DNA of 30,563 nt. Source: JBHIBA01 sp046758845. Lineage in GTDB: Bacteria > UBA8248 > JACPRG01 > G963555815. Below are positions 24,429 to 30,563 of this stretch, piece by piece. The stretch is taken from assembly GCA_046758845.1 (NCBI GenBank), contig JBHIBA010000017.1, forward strand, positions 1 through 30,563, in the 5' to 3' direction. A program made the translations under genes and the position numbers. Below the pieces are notes generated by a model. That model saw nothing but the letters and a program-made list of their open reading frames with translations, was not told where the DNA came from and did no database searches. Each line of letters starts with the position of its first letter. Positions within the stretch are counted from its first letter, which is position 1.

Positions 24429-25364
24429 TTGAAAACGGGTAACCCCTTTACCGTGCGCTTGGTGATGGAGCCCAAACCCCAAACGGTGTGGGGGCTCAAT
24501 CACGCCACGTGGTTCTACGCCATGGGTGTAGGGGGGGCGCTGTATCTGCTTCGCGTGGCTTTCGGCGTCGAGGTGGGAACGGTCTTCGGTCTGAGTCTGG
24601 CCCACCTCCTCGGTCAGTTGTTCATCGGGGTCGGGGGCCTGATCCTGATTGTGGATTTGGGCAAACCCTTCAGGTTTTGGCGCGCCTTGATGAACCCGAA
24701 GACCTCTTGGATTTCCGTGGGCGCAATCGGCGACTTCGTCTTCCTTCTCGTAGACGGACTTTACATCCTCCCGGACCTTGAAGTAGGGGGTGCGCGGCCT
24801 CTGGCCTGGATGCCGTGGGCGAACGTCTTGTGGGTGGGAGTGATGATGCAGGTGATTGCCGGAGCGGCGGCCTTCCTCGTGATCGTCTATCCGGGGTTGG
24901 TCCTCGCCACATGCCCGGGCATCCCTCTTTGGAAAACCATGCTGATCCCCTTGCAATATCTCGTTTACGCGGCGGCGAGCGCCCTGGGCGTGGTTTTGCT
25001 GCTCGCCTCGGCTGGGGGAGTTTTTCTACCCGTGGCTCCGGTCTGGACGTTGGTGGAGGGGGGCCTGTTGGCTTGCTGTCTGTTACTGGTCGGGGCCCAC
25101 CTCATGGAGGCGTGGAACGGCGGAGAGACGGCCCGGCTCTCGGTGAAGCGGCTCTTTCGGGGGCAAATCGCCCCTTCTTTTCTCTGGGGATGCCTGGTGG
25201 TCGGGACGGCGGCTCCCCTGGGGATGAGTCTGGGCGCGTTTTCCGCCAAGGAGTCTGTTCTTCGTGCGACGCTCCTCGTCATCGCAGGCTTGCTGGCGCA
25301 GGTCGGGAATTTCTACTCCAAGTACTGTATTATCAAAGCGGCGATGTACAAACCGACGTTCTGA
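24429..25364 (+). CDS. NrfD/PsrC-family quinone-interacting membrane subunit
   Basis: An integral membrane protein of about 311 residues with eight or nine hydrophobic segments; it anchors the complex and exchanges electrons with quinone. The family motif DLGKPFRFWRA follows the second membrane segment, and the end has the usual VGNFYSKYCIIKAAMY. A TTG at 24429 is proposed as start because GGGGG lies about 9 bp upstream; TTG at 24414 and ATG at 24465 are alternatives, the last still keeping all membrane segments. It closes the moaD-like, catalytic, ferredoxin, membrane gene series. Confidence 0.9.
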   Translation: MKTGNPFTVRLVMEPKPQTVWGLNHATWFYAMGVGGALYLLRVAFGVEVGTVFGLSLAHLLGQLFIGVGGLILIVDLGKPFRFWRALMNPKTSWISVGAIGDFVFLLVDGLYILPDLEVGGARPLAWMPWANVLWVGVMMQVIAGAAAFLVIVYPGLVLATCPGIPLWKTMLIPLQYLVYAAASALGVVLLLASAGGVFLPVAPVWTLVEGGLLACCLLLVGAHLMEAWNGGETARLSVKRLFRGQIAPSFLWGCLVVGTAAPLGMSLGAFSAKESVLRATLLVIAGLLAQVGNFYSKYCIIKAAMYKPTF

Positions 25365-25741
25365 GGTCCCTTCGTTTTTCTCCGGCCGCCCCTGGCTTAT
25401 CTTTGAAAGCAATGCCCGGGTTGTTTCGTTGAACATCAGTTCGTTCCTTCTTCCTGAGCGCCTTTGATCCATTTGACCAAGCTCTCAAACCTTTACCGGC
25501 TGCAAGGGACTCCTGGGGGGTCAAACCCTTTTTCGAGGATGTTCACGACGCACTCCACAGAACTCTTCTGAGAACGGATGGAAGGGCGTTCGGACTTTCA
25601 GGGCAACCCGGGCCATTCGCGGGAATAAGGGCTCTCTGGGAGAACTCTCTCGTAAGGGGCGGCGCGAAGGGGGACTCGATTCTTTCCCCCGAAGGGAACA
25701 CATCGAATAGGCAACCTGTCTGAGAGCGGGAATTTCCCGTC
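25365..25741. other. 377-bp gap between NrfD and tandem nitroreductase genes
   Basis: No gene is visible. A weak hairpin GGGT-CAA-ACCC followed by TTTTT (about 25518-25532) could stop transcription of the oxidoreductase operon. At the right edge two adjacent palindromes cover the next start codon (listed separately). Confidence 0.4.
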
Positions 25742-25754
25742 ATGCAACTGCATG
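25727..25754 (+). promoter_or_regulatory. two adjacent palindromes across a start codon
   Basis: CGGGAA-T-TTCCCG (25727-25739) and CATGCA-AC-TGCATG (25741-25754) are perfect inverted repeats placed end to end over the ribosome-binding zone and the ATG at 25742. They may be an operator or an RNA hairpin that hides the start; no other ribosome site is apparent. Function is inferred from position only. Confidence 0.35.
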
Positions 25755-27064
25755 AAGCCATCGAAAGGGCGCTGGCAGGCCCAGATGGGCGGATTTCGAG
25801 CGGCCCGGCCGAGAGCCAGCTGGAACAGATCCTGGAGGCCGCTCGGTTGGCGCCCTCCGCCTACAACATGCAGTCCTGGCACTTACAGGTCCTGGGTTCT
25901 GCCTTGTCCCGGAAAGAGGTCGCCGAAGCTTTCTCAATCCCCTGGGAGGAAGGGGACGAAGAGGCCTGGGTCCTCTGCCTGATGGACCGGGAACGAATGC
26001 TCCCGGTAGCAGACCCCCTGGGAACGGAAACGTACATCGCCCTGGGAACCCTCTGCCTCAACTTCCAGGTGGCCTCCATGGCCCAAGGTCTCGTGTGCCG
26101 CGTTTTCGGACCTTTTGAATCCACAGCCTCTCCCTGGCGGCCCGGGACGTTCTCTTTCGCTCCCAACCTGGAGCCTTATTTTGTGTTCACCGTCGGCGGA
26201 GGGAACCCGGTGGACTCCTCCCCAAGCCCGGTCCCCGCTGTGTACCGGTTGGACTCCTTTCACTCCGAACTCAGGACGGTCAATCCCTCTCCCAAGCCTG
26301 GTTCCGGCATGGACGCCCTGGAATGCGTGCGGCGGCGGCGGATAGACCGGGAAGCGCTCCGGCGCGGGGATCCCTGGCCGGGGGATTGCGTCCGGATCCT
26401 GTCGGCCGGACGCAGGGCCCTCGAGGCTCATGGGGCGGCAGAAGTGGAGTTGCTTCTCGTCGAGGACGACCAAATGACCACGGAGCTGACCCGCCTGCAA
26501 GAAAAGGCGTGGCGGAAGGCCATGACCAATCGGAGACGGCTCGCGGAAATCTGCAACTGGCTGCGGTTTACGCATGAGGAATGGAAAAGGCGGGGAGACG
26601 GCGAGTTGATTCACCATTTCGGTTTGGGAGCCCTGAAAAGGGCCGCCGCCCGCATCGGTCTGAGCACAGGCCTCGCCCCGCTGGGCATCGGGCTGGGGGC
26701 GGGGCGCCTGTTCTTGCGGAGGGCGCAGATTTCGCCCGCAGCAACGGGGGCATTCTTGACGACCGTCCTGGAGGATCCAAAGGGGGCTTTCCCATCGGAC
26801 GACCTTTACCGCCGGCGGATTCTCACTGGGGTTGGCGCATGCCTCCAGGCCATCTGGCTGACCGCGACCGCCCTTGGCGCGAGTCTGCAATTCCAGACCT
26901 CCTCCATCGTCGTGGAAGTCGTCAGAGCCGAGGTCCGAAAAATCCTGGGCGTCCCCGAAACCCATGACCTCCTCTCGCTGATCCGAATGGGGTATCCCGT
27001 CCGTGAGATGGACTACACGAACATCCGGAGGGACCCCCGCGAGACCTTGAGCCGCACCGCCTGA
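25742..27064 (+). CDS. tandem nitroreductase-fold protein (Acg-like)
   Basis: A 440-residue protein that reads as two nitroreductase halves in a row. Half 1 (about 1-155) has the FMN-site motif RLAPSAYNMQSWHLQVL (36-51) and a later core around 90-125. Half 2 (about 190-440) has RRAQISPAATGAFLTTV, LTGVGACLQAIWLTATALG (361-379) and QFQTSS. This internal duplication resembles the Acg/Rv2032 group, in which the pseudo-dimer binds FMN with a covering lid, though some members may store rather than use flavin. No signal peptide or membrane segment is seen. It lies after the Psr-like operon in the same direction but separated by 377 bp. An oxidoreductase role is likely; the substrate is unknown, and the half-2 flavin contacts look degenerate. 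Confidence 0.75.
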   Translation: MQLHEAIERALAGPDGRISSGPAESQLEQILEAARLAPSAYNMQSWHLQVLGSALSRKEVAEAFSIPWEEGDEEAWVLCLMDRERMLPVADPLGTETYIALGTLCLNFQVASMAQGLVCRVFGPFESTASPWRPGTFSFAPNLEPYFVFTVGGGNPVDSSPSPVPAVYRLDSFHSELRTVNPSPKPGSGMDALECVRRRRIDREALRRGDPWPGDCVRILSAGRRALEAHGAAEVELLLVEDDQMTTELTRLQEKAWRKAMTNRRRLAEICNWLRFTHEEWKRRGDGELIHHFGLGALKRAAARIGLSTGLAPLGIGLGAGRLFLRRAQISPAATGAFLTTVLEDPKGAFPSDDLYRRRILTGVGACLQAIWLTATALGASLQFQTSSIVVEVVRAEVRKILGVPETHDLLSLIRMGYPVREMDYTNIRRDPRETLSRTA

Positions 27065-27108
27065 GCCGGAGCCCGTTCCCTCTGGTGGCCCCCCCGCCTT
27101 TGAGACTC

Positions 27109-27137
27109 TTGCCTGGCAGAATAAAATCTGATAGATA
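27109..27137 (+). promoter_or_regulatory. putative promoter for the TAXI-TRAP operon
   Basis: TTGCCT (27109-27114) and TAGATA (27132-27137) are 17 bp apart, about 70 bp upstream of the binding-protein start and past the end of the preceding gene. Confidence 0.4.
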
Positions 27138-27209
27138 GGAGTTATCCTCAGTGCCTCGTAAACACCGTCCATCGAATGAACCGGCAACTTTCTGGAGGGG
27201 AGAAGTACC

Positions 27210-28178
27210 ATGAGGAAGACATTTTTCTTTGCATTGTTCGCCCTGGCGGCGATCCTCATCAGCACGACGGCCTTTGCTCAATCGATCGGCATCGCCGCTT
27301 CAAATCCGGGCTCGCTCTATCATTCGTCCGCGTCGGCCATCGCCAAGATGGGCAACGAAAAGTCGGGCCTGAAGCTGACCGTACAACCCTTTGCGAGCGC
27401 GACCGTCTATCTGCCGGCGGTCAACGCAGGAGAGTACGGCTTCGGGCTCTCGAACGTGGAGGAGCTTCGCGTCGCCGTAATCGGCGCCGCTCAATTCAAA
27501 GGGCGCAAATACGACAAGCTGCGCGCGGTCGCGATCATGTATCCGCTCCGCGTAGGGTTCTTCGTGCGCAAGGACTCGCCAATCAAGTCGATCAGGGACT
27601 TGAAGGGTAAGCGCGTCGTCGACGGTTTCACCAGTCAGAAGACCATCCCGCCACTGCTGGACGCGCTATATGCCACCGCGGGCATGACTCGCAAAGACAT
27701 CCGGCCGGTGCACGTGCCCAACGTGGTCGCAGGGGGAAACGCGTTTATCTCGGGTAAAGCTGACGCGTTCCTTTTCGCGCTGGGAGCAGCGAAGGTGCGC
27801 GAAGCCGACGCCTCGGTTGGCGGCATCCGGGCGCTCCCCGTCGCCAACACTGCGGAGAACCGCGCCAAGCTCAAGAAGCATTTTCCGCCGTCCTATCTAC
27901 GCCTTGAAAGGCCTCACAAAAGGAACATAGGCGTGACTGAACCCATCCACGTCATGACCTACGATGCCGTCGTGGTCGCCAGCACGAAAACGCCCGAAGA
28001 CGTCGTTTACAGGCTGGCCAAGGCCATGCACGAAAACAAGAAAGCCATGGCGTCCGTATTCCCCGTGTTCAATCTGTTCAACCCGAACCGTATGGCCAGC
28101 GTGCTGGACCCGATCCAATGGCATCCAGGAACGATCAAGTTCCTCAAGGAAAAAGGAATGTGGCCGCCGAAGGGTTGA
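27210..28178 (+). CDS. TAXI-family TRAP transporter solute-binding protein
   Basis: A 322-residue periplasmic receptor. A short Sec signal (MRKTFFFALFALAAILIS, cut after AFA) leads to IGIAASNPGSLYHSSASAIAKM, the conserved opening of TAXI proteins, followed by GEYGFGLSNVEE, the SPIKSIRDLKGKRV segment and a C-terminal helix region ending MWPPKG. GGAGGGGAG stands about 7 bp before the ATG. It is followed 34 bp later by a fused TRAP permease, so the pair forms a complete secondary importer driven by a sodium or proton gradient, probably for a carboxylate. Arginine is mostly CGC here, whereas neighbouring genes prefer CGG, hinting at separate ancestry. Confidence 0.9.
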   Translation: MRKTFFFALFALAAILISTTAFAQSIGIAASNPGSLYHSSASAIAKMGNEKSGLKLTVQPFASATVYLPAVNAGEYGFGLSNVEELRVAVIGAAQFKGRKYDKLRAVAIMYPLRVGFFVRKDSPIKSIRDLKGKRVVDGFTSQKTIPPLLDALYATAGMTRKDIRPVHVPNVVAGGNAFISGKADAFLFALGAAKVREADASVGGIRALPVANTAENRAKLKKHFPPSYLRLERPHKRNIGVTEPIHVMTYDAVVVASTKTPEDVVYRLAKAMHENKKAMASVFPVFNLFNPNRMASVLDPIQWHPGTIKFLKEKGMWPPKG

Positions 28179-28212
28179 CACCCAAGAACCGCTTAGCTGG
28201 TCATAACGGAGT

Positions 28213-30225
28213 ATGAGCACAACCCAACCGAGCGGTATCGGCGGGATTCAGCCGCCGCTCGCCCGAGCCGTCTCGGTGATCCTCGCCTCGGGGATTACCC
28301 TGGGATCGATCGGCTGGGCGCTCGAAGCCCATTTATGGATCGGGCTTGATCTTTACCCCGCTCAATTCTTCGCGGGGGTGCTTGCGCTCGCCCTGCCGCT
28401 TTCCTACCTCTCCCTGCCGGCCCGCCGAGGAACAGCGCGGAACGTTGTACCGTGGTATGACTGGTTCCTTGCGGTGGTCGGCTTCGCGGCAGTGGGCTAT
28501 CTGACCAGGGAATATCAGCGCCTCGTCGATCTCATTCTTCTTCGGCCGACGGACGCTGTCGTGATGGGGCTGATCGTTATCGCGTTGTCACTGGAAGGGT
28601 TACGCCGGGCCACGGGTAATACGCTGCCGGCCATCGCGATCTTGTTCATCACCTATGCATTGTTGGGCGACGTTCTGCCCGGACGCTTGACCGCGCAGCC
28701 TAACGATTGGGAGAAGCTGACTGCATATCTGGCCCTTGACGTCAACGGCATTCTGGGTTTGCCGCTCGCTGTGGCGAGCACGATCGTCATCGCGTTCCTT
28801 TTCTTCGGCCAGCTTCTTAATTCAAGCGGCGGATCGCGCTTCTTCACGGACATCGCAATGCTGACCATGGGCCGCTTCCGCGGCGGCTCGGCCAAGATCG
28901 CCGTCGTCGCCTCGGCTCTATTCGGCTCGGTTTCCGGCAGCGCCGTCGCCAACGTGGCCGCGACCGGCGTAATCACCATTCCGATGATCAAGCGGGGCGG
29001 CTATCCCGCGCACAAGGCGGGGGCGATCGAAGCGGTTGCATCCACAGGGGGACAGCTCATGCCGCCCGTAATGGGCGCATCGGCCTTTCTGATGGCGGAG
29101 TTCCTCGAAATCCCATACAAGGAAGTGGTGCTTGCCGCCTTGGTGCCGGCAATCCTCTACTACATCGCCCTTTTCGTGCAGGCTGATTTGGAAGCCGTGA
29201 AGCTCGGCGCGGCGGGGCTCGCGAAAGAGGAGATGCCCCCAGCAAAGGGAGCGCTGTCGGGATTGTATTTCCTGCTGCCTTTCGCGGTCCTGATTATCGC
29301 TCTGTTTAATTTCAACCAGCCGCCGGAGATCGCCGCCCTGATCGCCGCCGTATTGCTGATCGTGCTCGCGCTCGCCTTCGGCTATCAGGGGGTGCGGCCA
29401 GGCTGGCGGTCATTCTTGTCCGCGCTTCACGGCGCTGGGTACGCGGCGCTCGACATCATCATGGTGTGCGTGGCCGCCGGAATTGTCATTGGCGTGCTGG
29501 GCATCAGCGGCCTAGGCTTTAATCTGACGCTGGCCTTGGTGCAACTCGGCGAGGGAAGCCTGATCCTTTTGCTCTCGCTGGCGGCCGGCGTATGCATCCT
29601 CCTCGGTATGGGTTTGCCGACGGTGGGCGTATACGTCCTGCTCGCGGCCCTGGTCGCGCCGGCCCTTATCAAAGTAGGCATTGAGCCGCTCGCCGCGCAC
29701 CTTTACGTTATGTACTTCGGCATGATGTCGATGCTGACGCCGCCCGTCGCAATCGCTGCATACGCCGCGGCCGGGATTGCCCGGTCAGACCCCGTACGCA
29801 CCGGCTTCGCCGCGGTCCGCTTCGGCTGGCTCGCCTACGTCGTCCCGTTCCTTTTTGTCCTCTCGCCGAGCCTGATACTGGTCGGCGACGCGCGAACGGT
29901 GATGGGCTCGGTTGTGACCGCGATCCTTGGCGTGTGGCTGGTCTCGATCGGTATCGCGGGCTACTTCCAGCGCCGCATCGCCCCTGCCATGCGGGTCGCA
30001 TTCGCGGTGACGGGGCTCTTCGCGCTCCTACCCGTCGGCGCTTTTCCGGGCGCGGCTTACGCCGCGGCGGCGGGGAGCTTGGGCGGCCTCGCCTTCATCG
30101 GGCTTGAGCTCGCCGCGGCGCGGGGGGGCGCGGCACCAGCAGGGCGAGCGCGGCCTCGCCCGCAACCCGCGATAAGGGGGAGCGATGACGCGCCGCTCCG
30201 TCAGCCGCCGGCGACCCGGAGATGA
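28213..30225 (+). CDS. TRAP transporter permease, fused small and large subunits (4TM/12TM type)
   Basis: A 670-residue membrane protein joining the DctQ-like small part (about the first 150 residues) to the DctM-like large part. Hallmarks are SGSAVANVAATGVITIPM (from about residue 239), GAIEAVASTGGQLMPPVMGA, then the second-half equivalent LLGMGLPTVGVY (about 463-474) and MSMLTPPVAIAAYAAAGIA. The last 35 residues are a Pro/Arg-rich, non-membrane tail (ARGGAAPAGRARPRPQP) that looks like loose extension. CGGAG precedes the ATG closely. Together with the upstream TAXI binding protein it makes one transporter. Codon use is CGC-rich, as in its partner. Confidence 0.92.
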   Translation: MSTTQPSGIGGIQPPLARAVSVILASGITLGSIGWALEAHLWIGLDLYPAQFFAGVLALALPLSYLSLPARRGTARNVVPWYDWFLAVVGFAAVGYLTREYQRLVDLILLRPTDAVVMGLIVIALSLEGLRRATGNTLPAIAILFITYALLGDVLPGRLTAQPNDWEKLTAYLALDVNGILGLPLAVASTIVIAFLFFGQLLNSSGGSRFFTDIAMLTMGRFRGGSAKIAVVASALFGSVSGSAVANVAATGVITIPMIKRGGYPAHKAGAIEAVASTGGQLMPPVMGASAFLMAEFLEIPYKEVVLAALVPAILYYIALFVQADLEAVKLGAAGLAKEEMPPAKGALSGLYFLLPFAVLIIALFNFNQPPEIAALIAAVLLIVLALAFGYQGVRPGWRSFLSALHGAGYAALDIIMVCVAAGIVIGVLGISGLGFNLTLALVQLGEGSLILLLSLAAGVCILLGMGLPTVGVYVLLAALVAPALIKVGIEPLAAHLYVMYFGMMSMLTPPVAIAAYAAAGIARSDPVRTGFAAVRFGWLAYVVPFLFVLSPSLILVGDARTVMGSVVTAILGVWLVSIGIAGYFQRRIAPAMRVAFAVTGLFALLPVGAFPGAAYAAAAGSLGGLAFIGLELAAARGGAAPAGRARPRPQPAIRGSDDAPLRQPPATRR

Positions 30226-30355
30226 GCGCGGCCGAAGGGCCTTTGTGGGCGTGTCTACCCTCTTCTAATGTGCCCCCTCGAACTTTCCCCCCCGATCACA
30301 AAAACGATCACAAAAAAAGGGCCGGCCCCTCATTGGAGCCAACCCCTTGATCTTG
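30226..30355. other. spacer between TRAP operon and tRNA fragment
   Basis: No gene is visible. The stretch holds a short repeat, GATCACAAAAAC-GATCACAAAAA (30294-30317), and a GC-rich GGGCCGGCCC core (about 30320-30329) after a run of A, which could form a weak terminator on either side. Confidence 0.35.
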
Positions 30356-30400
30356 TGGCGCCCCCGGCAGGACTCGAACCTGCGACCCCAGGATTAGGAA
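30356..30400 (-). tRNA. 3' fragment of a tRNA-Arg(CCU) gene, probable attachment-site scar
   Basis: Read on the minus strand, this is the second half of a tRNA: anticodon loop TTCCTAA (anticodon CCU, 30400-30394), 3' anticodon stem TCCTG, a T-arm GCAGG-TTCGAGT-CCTGC, the acceptor strand CGGGGGC, discriminator G and encoded CCA (30358-30356). The sequence beyond 30400 does not pair with the stem and shows no D-arm, so the 5' half is missing. A break in the anticodon loop is typical of tyrosine-integrase attachment sites, where a tRNA 3' end is duplicated at the far end of the inserted element. Confidence 0.75.
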
Positions 30401-30563
30401 TTGTATCAGAAATCCCGTAACCACGCGATTTCAATGGGTTACGGGGAGCCAAACGGCGTCAAACGGGGACTTTTGGACGCGAATCCGCACCCTATACGCA
30501 CCCATTTAATTCCTGGGAGGCAAGGCGGTTTATGAAGCCTCCGTCTCTCGGGATACCGATGAG
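30401..30563. other. probable end of an integrated element, incomplete at window edge
   Basis: This is non-coding as far as can be seen, with an inverted repeat around the site: CCCGTAACC (30414-30422) and GGGTTACGGG (30436-30445). The polarity of the tRNA fragment puts the inserted element on this side. Short minus-strand frames entering from the right edge (for example one ending near 30533) could be the tail of an integrase but are too short to identify. Confidence 0.35.

Noticed and set aside
25934..27265. Long minus-strand frame (443 codons) opposite the tandem nitroreductase gene
   Set aside because: Composition is that of a reverse shadow (rich in G, R, P, H); no domain seen, and it overlaps the TRAP receptor start.

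Overview
The window is a GC-rich (roughly 60% by eye) bacterial chromosome segment. Tat and Sec exported binding proteins, TRAP and ABC uptake systems and a Psr-type membrane complex suggest a Gram-negative, heterotrophic, probably uncultivated lineage such as Methylomirabilota/Rokubacteria, Desulfobacterota or a relative. That placement is inference, since no ribosomal or marker gene is present. About 20 genes are convincing. No transcriptional regulator, integrase or transposase gene was recognised.

Region 1 (1-2498): a sugar-type ABC permease and a Tat-exported binding protein on the minus strand, without their ATPase, behind a strong promoter framed by an inverted repeat. Region 2 (2686-5961, plus strand): a biuret-hydrolase-like cysteine amidase, then a hydantoinase-B protein carrying an acetone-carboxylase-gamma-like zinc tail. 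Region 3 (6033-16677): a nitrilase-superfamily amidase; a complete BMP/nucleoside-type ABC importer core (ATPase and two permeases); an AtzA/TrzN-type amidohydrolase on the plus strand; a BMP binding protein; a second amidohydrolase; and a second BMP binding protein. Together regions 2 and 3 look like a pathway that imports an N-rich, possibly cyclic compound (nucleobase, triazine, hydantoin or ureide-like) and strips or opens it by successive C-N hydrolyses.

Region 4 (16947-20745): a UbiD-type decarboxylase, a pentapeptide-repeat protein and an orphan NMT1/SsuA-like binding protein. They are bracketed by two about 200-bp, inverted, MITE-like elements that are about 90% identical and have 12-bp terminal repeats next to TA dinucleotides. 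One copy supplies the UbiD stop codon and the other lies 5 bp from the start codon of the next gene.

Region 5 (20751-25364, plus strand): a MoaD/ThiS-like protein ending in Gly-Gly, followed by a molybdopterin oxidoreductase without Tat signal, a four-cluster ferredoxin subunit and an NrfD membrane subunit, that is, a Psr-like complex whose catalytic subunit appears to stay in the cytoplasm. Next comes a tandem nitroreductase-fold protein (25742-27064).

Region 6 (27109-30563): a TAXI-type TRAP transporter (binding protein plus fused permease) with arginine codon use unlike its neighbours. The window ends in a 45-bp 3' fragment of a tRNA-Arg(CCU) gene, which looks like the attachment-site scar of an integrated element extending beyond the right edge.
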